Translations under genes and position numbers: made by a program
Shown here: in pieces, positions 16,815 to 25,745 of the stretch
How positions within the stretch are numbered: the stretch's first letter is position 1
Layout of the letters: every line of letters starts with the position of its first letter
Notes under the pieces: model-generated
What the model saw: the letters and a program-made list of their open reading frames with translations, nothing else
Told to the model about the DNA's origin: nothing
The model's database searches: none
Source: Bradyrhizobium sp. NP1
Lineage (GTDB): Bacteria > Pseudomonadota > Alphaproteobacteria > Rhizobiales > Xanthobacteraceae
Reading direction: 5' to 3'
Assembly: GCF_030378205.1 (NCBI RefSeq)
Contig: NZ_CP127385.1
Span: forward strand, 1,714,001-1,778,000
DNA: 64,000 nt

Positions 16815-18590
16815 ATGGTCGATATCCCGTTTGATGAGGTCGCACGCATTCCGCCCGCCGAAGTAGGTGAGGTCGAGCTCTATCACCCGCGAAGCTGGTG
16901 GACGAGGTACGTCTTTTCGCAAGACGCCAAGGTTATCGCCCTCCAGTACTCGATCACGGCGATGTCCATCGGAATGGTTGCGCTGGTGCTGTCGTGGATG
17001 ATGCGGCTGCAACTGGGATTTCCCGGAACATTCTCCTTTATCGATGCCAACCAGTACCTTCAGTTCATCACCATGCACGGCATGATCATGGTGATCTACC
17101 TGCTCACGGCATTGTTCCTCGGCGGCTTCGGCAACTACCTCATCCCGTTGATGGTTGGCGCGCGAGACATGGTCTTCCCCTACGTCAACATGTTGAGCTA
17201 CTGGGTCTACCTGCTCGCTGTGCTGGTGCTGGTCGCGACCTTTTTCGTGCCCGGCGGCCCCACCGGCGCTGGTTGGACGCTTTATCCGCCCCAGGCGATT
17301 CTCTCCGGTACCCCCGGGCAGGATTGGGGCATCATTCTCATGCTGGCCTCGCTGATCCTGTTCATCATCGGCTTCACGATGGGCGGGCTCAATTATGTGG
17401 TGACAGTGCTGCAGGCCCGTACGCGCGGCATGACGTTGATGCGCATGCCCTTGACGGTGTGGGGCATCTTCACGGCCACCGTGATGGCGCTGTTGGCGTT
17501 CCCGGCGCTGTTCGTCGCCTCGGTGATGCTGCTGCTGGACCGCATCCTGGGAACCAGCTTCTTCATGCCGGCGCTCGTCGAGATGGGCCAACTGACGAAG
17601 TATGGCGGCGGCAGCCCGATCCTGTTCCAGCACCTGTTCTGGTTCTTCGGCCACCCCGAAGTCTACATCGTCGCCTTGCCGGCCTTTGGCATCATTTCCG
17701 ATCTGATCAGCACTCACGCCCGAAAGAACATCTTCGGCTATCGCATGATGGTTTGGGCGATCGTGGCAATCGGTGCTCTCAGCTTCGTTGTATGGGCGCA
17801 CCACATGTATGTGAGCGGCATGAACCCGTATTTCGGGTTCTTCTTCGCCACCACGACACTCATCATCGCCATCCCGACTGCCATCAAGGTCTACAACTGG
17901 GTGCTGACCCTGTGGCGCGGCGACATTCATCTCACGGTGCCGATGCTGTTCGCCCTCGCGTTCATCATCACCTTCGTCAATGGCGGCCTGACCGGATTGT
18001 TTCTCGGCAACGTGGTCGTGGACGTTCCGCTATCCGACACGATGTTCGTTGTCGCGCACTTCCACATGGTGATGGGTATCGCGCCGATCATGGCCGTGTT
18101 TGGCGGAATCTATCACTGGTATCCGAAAGTCACCGGACGCATGCTCAATGAGGCGCTTGGACGTTTCCACTTCTGGGTGACGTTCATCGGGGCTTATGCG
18201 GTCTTCTTCCCCATGCACTATCTGGGCCTGCTCGGGATGCCCCGCCGCTATCACGACATCGGCGAGACAGCCTTCGTCCCGGCATCCGCCCATGACCTCA
18301 ATGCGTTCATGAGCGTGGCGGCGCTGATTGTCGGCTTCGCCCAGCTTGTCTTCCTGTTCAATATCATCTGGAGCCTGTTCAAAGGAAAAGAGGCCGGCAG
18401 CAACCCCTGGGGAGCCGCCTCGCTGGAATGGCAGACGCCGGAGACCCCGCCGGGGCATGGCAACTGGGGAAAGGAACTCCCCGTCGTCTATCGCTGGGCC
18501 TACGATTACAGCGTGCCCGGCGCCGCCAGGGACTTCGTGCCGCAAAATGAACCGCCGGCCGGATTGGTGGCGCAGGGAGCCCACCCGTGA
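16815..18590 (+). CDS. coxN: Cytochrome c oxidase subunit I (CoxN type)
   Basis: The 591-residue protein has about 12 membrane helices and the haem-copper core. It shows the low-spin haem His in HGMIMVIYL, WFFGHPEVYI with the CuB His, the D-channel Glu and the cross-linked Tyr (A1-type oxidase), an HH pair in VWAHHMYVSGM, and the two haem histidines in VVAHFHMVMG. It reduces O2 to water and pumps protons. It follows coxM by 71 nt with an AAGGAGG site and overlaps the next gene by 4 nt (GTGA). Confidence 0.95.
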   Translation: MVDIPFDEVARIPPAEVGEVELYHPRSWWTRYVFSQDAKVIALQYSITAMSIGMVALVLSWMMRLQLGFPGTFSFIDANQYLQFITMHGMIMVIYLLTALFLGGFGNYLIPLMVGARDMVFPYVNMLSYWVYLLAVLVLVATFFVPGGPTGAGWTLYPPQAILSGTPGQDWGIILMLASLILFIIGFTMGGLNYVVTVLQARTRGMTLMRMPLTVWGIFTATVMALLAFPALFVASVMLLLDRILGTSFFMPALVEMGQLTKYGGGSPILFQHLFWFFGHPEVYIVALPAFGIISDLISTHARKNIFGYRMMVWAIVAIGALSFVVWAHHMYVSGMNPYFGFFFATTTLIIAIPTAIKVYNWVLTLWRGDIHLTVPMLFALAFIITFVNGGLTGLFLGNVVVDVPLSDTMFVVAHFHMVMGIAPIMAVFGGIYHWYPKVTGRMLNEALGRFHFWVTFIGAYAVFFPMHYLGLLGMPRRYHDIGETAFVPASAHDLNAFMSVAALIVGFAQLVFLFNIIWSLFKGKEAGSNPWGAASLEWQTPETPPGHGNWGKELPVVYRWAYDYSVPGAARDFVPQNEPPAGLVAQGAHP

Positions 18591-19291
18591 GTGCCATCAT
18601 CCTGTTCATTGTTACAATAGCAGCGATCGCGGGATGGTGGCTCTCGCAGCAACGGCTGATGGCCAAACCCTGGCTGGAGCAAGGAGTGGACGTCGATTTT
18701 CGCGGTGAGAGCGGTTCGTCCGTGCCGACGGCGAAGATTGGACTGGGCGTGTTTCTCGCGGTCGTCGGCTCGTTGTTCGCGCTGCTGATCAGCGCCTACT
18801 CCATGCGCAACAGCATGGTGGACTGGCGGGAGCTGCCCCTGCCCAGGCTGTTGTGGTTCAATACGGGCGTCCTAGTCATGAGCAGTGTGGCGCTGCAATG
18901 GGCGCTCATGGCCGCGCGACGCGACGACATCGACGGCTTGATCGTCGGCCTGCTGATCGGCGGAGTATCCGCCGTGACCTTCCTGGCCGGGCAGCTGTTG
19001 GTGTGGCAGCAGCTGAACGTCGCCGGGTATTTCGTAGCGTCCAATCCAGCCAATTCCTTCTTCTACCTGATCACAGCCGTGCACGGACTGCATCTGACGG
19101 GCGGTCTGGTGGCGCTCGGCAGGACGACCGCAAGGGTGTGGCGTGGCGCTCCGATGATGCAGATGCGCCTGAGTGTGGAACTCTGCGCTATCTATTGGCA
19201 TTTCCTCTTGTTGGTCTGGTTGGTCTTGCTCGGTTTGCTGACGGGCTGGACCGACAACTTCGTCGACATCTGTCGCCAGTTGCTTACCTAG
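18587..19291 (+). CDS. coxO: Cytochrome c oxidase subunit III-like (CoxO type)
   Basis: The 234-residue, GTG-started protein has an N-terminal anchor, then helices with the subunit III signature late in the sequence: FFYLITAVHGLHLTGGLVAL and the ending CAIYWHFLLLVWLVLLGLL. The start overlaps the coxN stop. In coxMNOP two consecutive genes encode subunit III-like proteins, and this is the first. Its first helix and the acidic loop after it differ from normal subunit III. Its role is probably structural, stabilising subunit I. Confidence 0.8.
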   Translation: MSAIILFIVTIAAIAGWWLSQQRLMAKPWLEQGVDVDFRGESGSSVPTAKIGLGVFLAVVGSLFALLISAYSMRNSMVDWRELPLPRLLWFNTGVLVMSSVALQWALMAARRDDIDGLIVGLLIGGVSAVTFLAGQLLVWQQLNVAGYFVASNPANSFFYLITAVHGLHLTGGLVALGRTTARVWRGAPMMQMRLSVELCAIYWHFLLLVWLVLLGLLTGWTDNFVDICRQLLT

Positions 19292-19306
19292 CGAGGGCAG
19301 GGACCG

Positions 19307-20029
19307 ATGGCAGAAACCACACTAGCACACCCGAAGGCACCGCCGGGGATGATCGCCGGATGGCGAGGCATCGCCGCCGACTGGGCCTCAGACCAGCGCG
19401 CCTTCAAGAATGTTTCCTGGGGGAAGGCCATGATGTGGATCTTCCTCCTGAGCGATACTTTCATCTTCAGCTGTTTCCTGCTGTCGTACATGACGGCGCG
19501 AATGTCCACGACCGTGCCGTGGCCCAACCCCAGCGAAGTCTTCGCGCTAAATCTCGGGGGCAGGCACATCCCGCTCATCCTGATCGCGATCATGACGTTC
19601 ATCCTGATCAGCAGCAGCGGGACGATGGCGATGGCCGTCAACTTCGGTTACCGCCAGGATCGCGTCAGAACGGCAGCCTTGATGCTGGCCACCGCGGCAT
19701 TTGGCGCGACGTTCGTCGGAATGCAGGGCTTCGAATGGACCAAGCTGATCATGGAGGGCGTGCGGCCCTGGGGCAATCCGTGGGGCGCGCCGCAATTTGG
19801 CGCATGCTTCTTCATGATCACCGGTTTCCACGGTACCCACGTGACCATCGGCGTGATTTTCCTGATCGCCATCGCGCGAAAGGTCTTGCGGGGAGACTTC
19901 GACGTCGAACGGCGCGGCTTCTTCACGAGCCGGAAGGGGTATTACGAGATCGTCGAAATCACCGGCCTGTACTGGCACTTCGTCGATCTCGTGTGGGTAT
20001 TCATCTTTGCCTTTTTCTATCTCTGGTGA
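19307..20029 (+). CDS. coxP: Cytochrome c oxidase subunit III (CoxP type)
   Basis: The 240-residue protein has about six or seven membrane helices and the standard subunit III motifs: FLLSDTFIFSCFLLSYM, FFMITGFHGTHVTIGVIFL, and the ending GLYWHFVDLVWVFIFAFFYLW. It starts 15 nt after coxO with GCAGGGA upstream. Together with the neighbours it completes the subunit II-I-III core of the alternative oxidase. Confidence 0.9.
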   Translation: MAETTLAHPKAPPGMIAGWRGIAADWASDQRAFKNVSWGKAMMWIFLLSDTFIFSCFLLSYMTARMSTTVPWPNPSEVFALNLGGRHIPLILIAIMTFILISSSGTMAMAVNFGYRQDRVRTAALMLATAAFGATFVGMQGFEWTKLIMEGVRPWGNPWGAPQFGACFFMITGFHGTHVTIGVIFLIAIARKVLRGDFDVERRGFFTSRKGYYEIVEITGLYWHFVDLVWVFIFAFFYLW

Positions 20030-20038
20030 GGTTGGCGC

Positions 20039-20446
20039 ATGACAAACGCAGCGGTACATGTGGAAGGGCAGGCAACGCAACATGCGCTACACGCTTATGT
20101 GCATGACGCAGTCGCATCAGGAACCACGCACGCAAAGGGCCAGCAACACCCGATCAAGCTCTATCTCGTGGTCTGGGGATGGCTGTTCGTGCTCAGCACC
20201 TGCTCCTACCTTGTCGACTTCTTTGGCATCCATGGCCATCTTCGTTGGTCGCTGATCCTGCTATTCATGGTGCTGAAGGCAGGCCTGATCGTTGCTGTGT
20301 TCATGCACATGGCTTGGGAGCGGTTGGCGTTGGCCTACGCCATCCTGTTGCCGCCGGTGCTGGTGCTGGTTTTTGTAGGGATCATGGTGTTCGAATCCGA
20401 CTATACGCATCTGCTCCGGGTCATATTTTTCGCGTCAGCGAGCTAG
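20039..20446 (+). CDS. Cytochrome c oxidase subunit IV-like protein
   Basis: The 135-residue protein has a His-rich soluble N-terminus (about 45 residues) and three membrane helices containing LFMVLKAGLIVAVFMHMAWE, which is characteristic of bacterial subunit IV (CyoD/COX4_pro type). It starts 9 nt after coxP and ends the operon. No assembly genes (cox11, ctaA, ctaB) are visible, so maturation must use factors encoded elsewhere. Confidence 0.82.
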   Translation: MTNAAVHVEGQATQHALHAYVHDAVASGTTHAKGQQHPIKLYLVVWGWLFVLSTCSYLVDFFGIHGHLRWSLILLFMVLKAGLIVAVFMHMAWERLALAYAILLPPVLVLVFVGIMVFESDYTHLLRVIFFASAS

Positions 20447-20589
20447 TAGCAGGACGGTTATGACCACTTAGGTCATGCTTGCGATGCTCCGTCACCAAGC
20501 AGGGATTCGCAGCTGAGCCGCGAATTCGAACGCGCCCTGATTGTCGCGGCCGTTTGCCGCCACGTCTCGCTTTGTTCCTAGGCCTCCAC

Positions 20590-20775
20590 TCAATCGCGCT
20601 TGGTCGAACGCCGTTGATGCGCTTCAAGCCGCAGTCGCTGCGCTCTCAGGCGCTTTGTCTCTTCATCGAGCGCGTCAATCTGCTCTTCATGCTGTGTCGC
20701 TTTGGATTTCCGAATATCCGCCTCACGCAGCTTATTGAGCGCTTTCTCAACGGAGAGCTTGGTGGTTTCGGCCAT
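20590..20775 (-). CDS. Small coiled-coil protein
   Basis: A 61-residue, highly charged protein starts MAETTKLSVEKALNKLREADI and is one long predicted amphipathic helix (EEQIDALDEETKRLRAQRLR). A GAGGA ribosome-binding site lies 6 nt upstream. The composition is coding-like and no signal peptide is present. No family is recognised. It lies convergent to the cox operon, and its upstream region contains the first ATTGTCCTAAGGTGC motif (about 104 nt before the ATG). Confidence 0.55.
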   Translation of the reverse strand: MAETTKLSVEKALNKLREADIRKSKATQHEEQIDALDEETKRLRAQRLRLEAHQRRSTKRD

Positions 20776-20878
20776 AGTGAATCCTCATGACGTGAGAACA
20801 GGGTGGGCCGCTGGTCTCGTAAAGAGAGGACACTCTCACGGTGTCGAAACAGCAGAGCGAAGATCTTCGGCCGCCACA

Positions 20879-20893
20879 ATTGTCCTAAGGTGC
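20879..20893 (+). promoter_or_regulatory. Motif ATTGTCCTAAGGTGC, copy 1
   Basis: This is the first of three identical 15-mers in the window (others at 27690-27704, minus strand, and 50455-50469). Similarity with the third copy continues for about 13 nt (GTCAG at the same offset). It lies about 100 nt upstream of a FixK box, before the solute-binding protein gene. Confidence 0.6.
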
Positions 20894-20992
20894 GCTTATG
20901 CGTCAGTTGCGCTCACATATTCGCGGCGATGGCGACTTTGCGGGGACGCATGCTCCGGTGTTGCAAAAGGCACGGCGCGCCTCGGGCTCCCG

Positions 20993-21006
20993 TTGATTTA
21001 AATCAA
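20993..21006. promoter_or_regulatory. FixK/FNR-type box, perfect palindrome
   Basis: TTGATTTAAATCAA matches the FixK/FNR consensus in both arms. It lies 134 nt upstream of the solute-binding protein start. A degenerate second copy (ACGATCTGAATCAA) is at 21066-21079. Confidence 0.75.
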
Positions 21007-21139
21007 ATGGACGCAGCAAATCCGGCCTTTGGTTCCGATTGGGCGGCGCTGGTTGAACCACGACCACGATCTGAATCAAACAAACGCACGCCAACGGCAG
21101 TTGCGGGGGGCAACCACGACCGACCTAGGATGCTCGCAA

Positions 21140-22414
21140 ATGGCGCGTGATTGCCAACGTACATGGGAACAGGTTCGAGACGTCAACAGATCGCGTCCGA
21201 TCGGTCGCTGGCTATTTGCACTGCTCGTTACAGTAACCTCTTTGGGTGCGATGTCGCAGCGTGATCGTGAGCCAGCTGCGACTGAAAGTGAGATCCGGAT
21301 CGGCAACGTGATGCCGTATACTGGCGCCATGTCCAGCTTCAGTGCGATTGGCATGGCCGAAGCCGCCTATTTCGAGATGATCAACGAGCGCGGCGGGATC
21401 AACGGCCGCAAGATCCGTTTCATCTCCTACGACGACAATTCCGACCCTTCTACCGCGATCGATCTGACCCGGATGTTGGTCGAACGGGACGACGTTTTGT
21501 TGATGTTCGGCTCGTTCGGAACCTTCGGTAATCTTGCGGCAAGGCAATATTTGAACGAAAGGCAAGTTCCGCAGCTATTTGTTGCTTCGGGTGACGACGA
21601 GTGGAGCAATCCCAAGGCCTTTCACTGGACCATGGGATGGCAGCCCACCTTCCGATCAGAAGGCCGCATCTACGCCAACTACATCCAGGCGGCCTACCCC
21701 AACCGGAAAATCGTCGCGCTTTGGCAGAATGATCAGTTCGGACGAGATCTGTTCAAGGGGCTGGAGGAAGGACTCGGCGACCTTAAACGGATGATTATCG
21801 TCGACATCGCTTATGAGAGTTCGGACGCATATCTTGCGTCACACGTTTCAATCCTGAAAAGCACCGGCGCCGATATCTTCGTGTTTGCTGGTTCTCCCGA
21901 AAACGCGGCTCGGGTGATTCGAACAGCATCGGAGCTCAACTGGCATCCGGTCTTTTTCCTGAACGACCAGTCCGCCTCTATCGCGACTGCATTGAGACCG
22001 GCGGGTCTGGAGAACTCCGTCGGAGTGATCTCGACCTCCTTTCTGAAGGATCCGAACGATCCGGCGTGGAAGGACGACCCGGCAATCAAGGGCTGGCCCC
22101 AGTTTTTGGAAAAGTACTTTCCCGGTGGCGACAGGGACGACAGCGCTGCACTTTATGGCTATGCGGCCGCGGAGACGCTGGTTCACGTGCTGAAGCAGTG
22201 CGGCGACGATCTTTCCCGGGAAAATGTCATGCGGCAAGCAGCCTCTCTCAAGCAGCACCAGGTGTCCGTTCTCTTGCCCGGAATCATGGTCAGTACCGCA
22301 CTTGGCGATTTTCGGCCGATCAAGCAAATGCGACTGGTGCAGTTCGACGGCCGCACCTGGCAACTGATTGGCGACGTGGTCGAATCGGTAGTTCCGGATT
22401 TCGGGAAAAAATAG
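21140..22414 (+). CDS. Branched-chain-amino-acid-type solute-binding protein
   Basis: The start at 21140 gives 424 residues with an N-terminal hydrophobic export segment (WLFALLVTVTSLGAMS). The mature part is a type I periplasmic-binding fold of the Leu/Ile/Val-binding family: IRIGNVMPYTGAMSSFSAIG, then YFEMINERGGINGRKIRFIS and DDNSDPSTAIDLTRMLVE. Many members bind amides, aromatics or other small organic acids, so the ligand cannot be named. No ABC permease or ATPase genes are adjacent. The convergent neighbour is a kinase whose sensor domain has the same general fold type. A FixK box lies upstream. Confidence 0.85.
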   Translation: MARDCQRTWEQVRDVNRSRPIGRWLFALLVTVTSLGAMSQRDREPAATESEIRIGNVMPYTGAMSSFSAIGMAEAAYFEMINERGGINGRKIRFISYDDNSDPSTAIDLTRMLVERDDVLLMFGSFGTFGNLAARQYLNERQVPQLFVASGDDEWSNPKAFHWTMGWQPTFRSEGRIYANYIQAAYPNRKIVALWQNDQFGRDLFKGLEEGLGDLKRMIIVDIAYESSDAYLASHVSILKSTGADIFVFAGSPENAARVIRTASELNWHPVFFLNDQSASIATALRPAGLENSVGVISTSFLKDPNDPAWKDDPAIKGWPQFLEKYFPGGDRDDSAALYGYAAAETLVHVLKQCGDDLSRENVMRQAASLKQHQVSVLLPGIMVSTALGDFRPIKQMRLVQFDGRTWQLIGDVVESVVPDFGKK

Positions 22415-22446
22415 ATTCCTGCGAGGTAAGCCATTTTGCCTCGGTG

Positions 22447-24381
22447 CTAGGGATGTGACGCTGTAATGCGGTTCCCATGGTCGGTAGCCAGCGGCAGCGT
22501 GAAGCGAAACGTGGCGCCCCCGTTAGTCCGGTTCTCCGCCCAAATCTGGCCGCCATGTGCTTCGACGATCGACCTTGCAATGGACAGGCCCATGCCCATG
22601 CCATGCGGCTTTGTCGTAAAAAATGGTTCGAACAGTTCGTTGAGTTGCTTTGGCGGAATGCCCGGCCCATGGTCCGACACGGAAGCTTCCGCGAAGTCGC
22701 CAACGCGCGCCGTCGAAACGGTAACCCTGCCCGTTGAAGTTGCCACGGATGACGCCGCATCGAGCGCGTTTACAATCAGGTTTACCAGCACCTGCTCCAG
22801 CTGAATGCGATCGCCCCTGATCGGAAGCGAGATCGCTGACGGGATGCCGGTCAGGTCAGCATGCCGTGCGGCAGCGGACAGCGAGAGGAACGCCAGGGTC
22901 TCTCGGACAACCTCGTTGAGGTCCAATTCCCTGGGTTCGAAGGGCGCCTTTCGCAGAAAGCCTCGCAAGCGATGGATCACGTCGCTCGCCCGTTCGTCGT
23001 CCCGACGAATGTCAGAGGCGATTTCCTTCAGCTCGTTGACGTCGGGCTCGGGAGACTTGAGCATAAGCTCGAGGGTTTCCACGTTGGTCAGAATCGCGCC
23101 AAGCGGTTGATTGAGTTCGTGAGCAAGCGATGCGGTGAGTTCGCCGACCGTTGCATGACGGTTGACATGCGCAAGTTCGGACATGCGCTGCCGCGACTGG
23201 ACTTCGGCAATGAGTCGTCGCCGCCGCTCATAGAGCAGGCGGACAATGAGACCGCTCTGCAGAAGGATTACAAAGCCAATCAGGGCGATCTGCCAGCGAT
23301 ATTGTTCCCATGTCACGGGCTTGCGAAAGTCGATTTCGCTTTCCGGAGGCAAGCGCCTCTCGCTGATGCCCCATCGCTGCAGCTCCCGCCAATCATACTT
23401 GGGCCGCCCATACTCCAGAACAGGCGTCTTGATATCGGCTGGTTTTTCCCCGGACAGGATGCGGATGGCGGCATCGGAAGCTGCTTTTGCGCCAACCGAA
23501 ACCGACGTCATCGGTCCGCCGACAATCGCGCCGGAAAAAAACGAATCGTCATAGGAAAAGATCGGCGCATTTGCGACTGCAAACAGCCTCCTCAGCGAAC
23601 TGTCGCCCTCGTGAACCGCCCCGATAGCATCCACCTGAGGCTGGATCCAGAAAATCGCGCTGTGCGGCGGAAGTGTCGCTGCGCGATCCAGCATCTCTTC
23701 GAAAGACAAGTCATTGAGAAAGACAAGATCAACGCGGTTCGCCCAGGACTCCAACTCTCTGCGTATCTCCCCGATCCAGAATCGCTCGTTCGGAGAATTG
23801 CCGACCGCTACAGCAATCGTCTTTGTGGCCGGCAGAATTTTCAGAATGTTGCCGAACAGCTTCCCGATGTCCTGTCGGACGGCAACCACCGCATCGCTTT
23901 CGGTCAGATCAAGCTCCTGCACGCGACGTTGGTCGACGGCGGTCAGTAGCATCGGCGAGGTTGAAAAGAGATCGCTTCTATGGCGCTGAACAAAGAGCGC
24001 GGCCGGAGCCCCAAAAGCCACAACCAGGTCCGGGGCCTGGCTGGAGAACAGCGCCGCGAGGTATTCTGCAAATTGTGTTTCAGCGTTCTCGTCCCCGGTC
24101 CGCGCCGTGATCACTGAAAAATCCTCAATGACCAGGGGCCATCGCGACCGGCTATCCAGTTCCTGCCGGAGCGCCTTGGCATACTCGCTCCACGGCTTGA
24201 AATTCTGCCCATATGAATGGAGAAAAACGACGCGCTTGGGCACGGTCGCCGCAAAACAGTCTGCCGCCAGGACGAGGACGGCAGCAATCGCTATGTACGT
24301 TACGATCCGGGAGGCGTGTCGCGTCACAGCTGCCTCGAGCCGAGTTGATCGTCCGGCCTTCCCACGCAACCAGGCTAGCAC
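22447..24381 (-). CDS. Sensor histidine kinase with ABC-substrate-binding-like sensor domain
   Basis: The 644-residue protein has an N-terminal signal or anchor helix (about 24-45), a periplasmic region (about 46-360) resembling the ABC_sub_bind family (VVFLHSYGQNFKPWSEYAKAL), a membrane helix (365-384), a dimerisation region with H-box HELNQPLGAI (His421), and a HATPase domain (NLIVNALDA, DHGPGIPP, GMGMGLSIARSIVEAHGG). The H-box type is that of FixL-like kinases, which normally pair with NarL/FixJ-type regulators. No regulator gene is adjacent. The nearest candidates are at 38.3 and 39.1 kb. The start is GTG. Confidence 0.88.
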   Translation of the reverse strand: MLAWLRGKAGRSTRLEAAVTRHASRIVTYIAIAAVLVLAADCFAATVPKRVVFLHSYGQNFKPWSEYAKALRQELDSRSRWPLVIEDFSVITARTGDENAETQFAEYLAALFSSQAPDLVVAFGAPAALFVQRHRSDLFSTSPMLLTAVDQRRVQELDLTESDAVVAVRQDIGKLFGNILKILPATKTIAVAVGNSPNERFWIGEIRRELESWANRVDLVFLNDLSFEEMLDRAATLPPHSAIFWIQPQVDAIGAVHEGDSSLRRLFAVANAPIFSYDDSFFSGAIVGGPMTSVSVGAKAASDAAIRILSGEKPADIKTPVLEYGRPKYDWRELQRWGISERRLPPESEIDFRKPVTWEQYRWQIALIGFVILLQSGLIVRLLYERRRRLIAEVQSRQRMSELAHVNRHATVGELTASLAHELNQPLGAILTNVETLELMLKSPEPDVNELKEIASDIRRDDERASDVIHRLRGFLRKAPFEPRELDLNEVVRETLAFLSLSAAARHADLTGIPSAISLPIRGDRIQLEQVLVNLIVNALDAASSVATSTGRVTVSTARVGDFAEASVSDHGPGIPPKQLNELFEPFFTTKPHGMGMGLSIARSIVEAHGGQIWAENRTNGGATFRFTLPLATDHGNRITASHP

Positions 24382-24549
24382 CAGAGCGGACGTCTCGCCA
24401 GATCGATCCTCTCAAGACAACCCTCTTTATAGGCCGCAATCGCGATAACTTCGATGCGTCATTGGCTGAAAAGCCGCGCGTCGTCGCATGACGGGGGAAG
24501 CAGCCGTATCCGCGCCAACGCACTTGCGGGTCATCGTCCCCTCGTCGAT

Positions 24550-25641
24550 TCAGGTCTGGGGTGGCAGCAGATAGAGCGTGATCCCGAAGATCGCGTAGAC
24601 AGTGACGATGAGGGCGCCGACGAACCACGCCGAGCGGCCGTTGCTGGTCACCAGCGATGCCGTGACGCTGGCGATCAGCATCATCGCGACCGCTCCGCGC
24701 CAGAACTGGAGGTCCATGGGAGTGGGACCGATCAGATAGCTGGCGAGGACCAGCACGGGGGCGACAAACAGCGCGATCTGGACCGCGCTTCCGAGCGCGA
24801 TGCCGACGCTGAGGTCGAGCTTGTTCTTGCGCGCCGCAGCAAATGCCGAAACCATTTCGGCCGCGCCGCCGACCAGGGCGACGACGATGATGCCGACGAA
24901 GGCCGGCGTGATCCCAAGCGAAACCGCGGCCTGCTGAACCGATTCCACGAAGACTTCGCTGACCAGTGCAACCAGGATAGTCACCGCCGCCAATGTTCCA
25001 AGCGCGAGCGACAACGGCCACGGCTTTTCGTCGGATTCGCGGTGCTCTGTGCTGGCGAAAAGCTCGCGATGCGTCTTGAGCGAGAACAGGAGGCCCAATC
25101 CATAGACGGCAATGAGGAGAACCGAAATGCTGACGCTCAGCGAATGGGTGAAGGCGGCATTCGCCGCTCCGTCAGCCTCGGCAAGAACCGAGGGGATCAG
25201 AATCGCTATGGTTGCCAGAAAGAGCAAACCGCTCTGCAATCGCGCAGTCGACCGATTGTAGTCCTGCACGTGATAGCGGAGGCCGCCGATCAGGAACGAG
25301 GCGCCCAGCATGAACAGTGAGTTGGTGATGATCGCGCCGACGATGGAGGCTTTTACCAACACGTATTGCCCGGCGCGCAGCGCGGTCAGCGCGATCAGAA
25401 GTTCAGTCAGGTTGCCGAGGGTTGCGTTGAGCAGCCCGCCGATCAGATCGCCGGTCCTGGCGGCAACGGACTCGGTGGCGAGGCTGAGCAAGGCGGCGAG
25501 CGGCACGATGCTCGCGATCGACAGCAAGAACAGAAGCGTATGGGCTTCCGGCCAGAGAAGCTGCGCTGCAAGGACGATCGGCACCAGGACCAGAAGCCAC
25601 AGCAGCGGCGTATGACGGATATCTTCAAGCAGTGGATTCAT
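24550..25641 (-). CDS. Calcium/proton exchanger (CaCA family)
   Basis: The 363-residue protein has about 11 membrane helices and both alpha repeats of cation exchangers: GNLTELLIALTAL near residue 75 and GGAAEMVSAFAAARKNKLDLSVGIALGSAVQ near residue 245. The acidic residues in these repeats bind Ca2+. Family members use the proton gradient to expel Ca2+ or other cations (ChaA/Cax type). A FixK-type box ends 57 nt upstream of the ATG, which places it near -41 of a likely start site. This suggests induction at low oxygen. Confidence 0.88.
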   Translation of the reverse strand: MNPLLEDIRHTPLLWLLVLVPIVLAAQLLWPEAHTLLFLLSIASIVPLAALLSLATESVAARTGDLIGGLLNATLGNLTELLIALTALRAGQYVLVKASIVGAIITNSLFMLGASFLIGGLRYHVQDYNRSTARLQSGLLFLATIAILIPSVLAEADGAANAAFTHSLSVSISVLLIAVYGLGLLFSLKTHRELFASTEHRESDEKPWPLSLALGTLAAVTILVALVSEVFVESVQQAAVSLGITPAFVGIIVVALVGGAAEMVSAFAAARKNKLDLSVGIALGSAVQIALFVAPVLVLASYLIGPTPMDLQFWRGAVAMMLIASVTASLVTSNGRSAWFVGALIVTVYAIFGITLYLLPPQT

Positions 25642-25697
25642 GGGGCAGGGCCTCGATCGATCCTGAAGCAGCCATCCGCTTTTGCGCCACGCACGGC

Positions 25698-25711
25698 TTG
25701 ACCTATGTCAA
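25698..25711. promoter_or_regulatory. FixK/FNR-type box before the Ca2+/H+ exchanger
   Basis: TTGACCTATGTCAA has arms TTGAC/GTCAA, which FixK proteins accept. It lies 57-70 nt upstream of the exchanger start. The identical 14-mer occurs at 30032-30045. Confidence 0.7.
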
Positions 25712-25745
25712 TGGCGGACCACGTGCAGCGCTTCCTGCCGACTGG

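Noticed and set aside
21066..21079. Possible second FixK box ACGATCTGAATCAA
   Set aside because: Only one arm fits the consensus; listed as a degenerate neighbour of the perfect box, not as a separate site.
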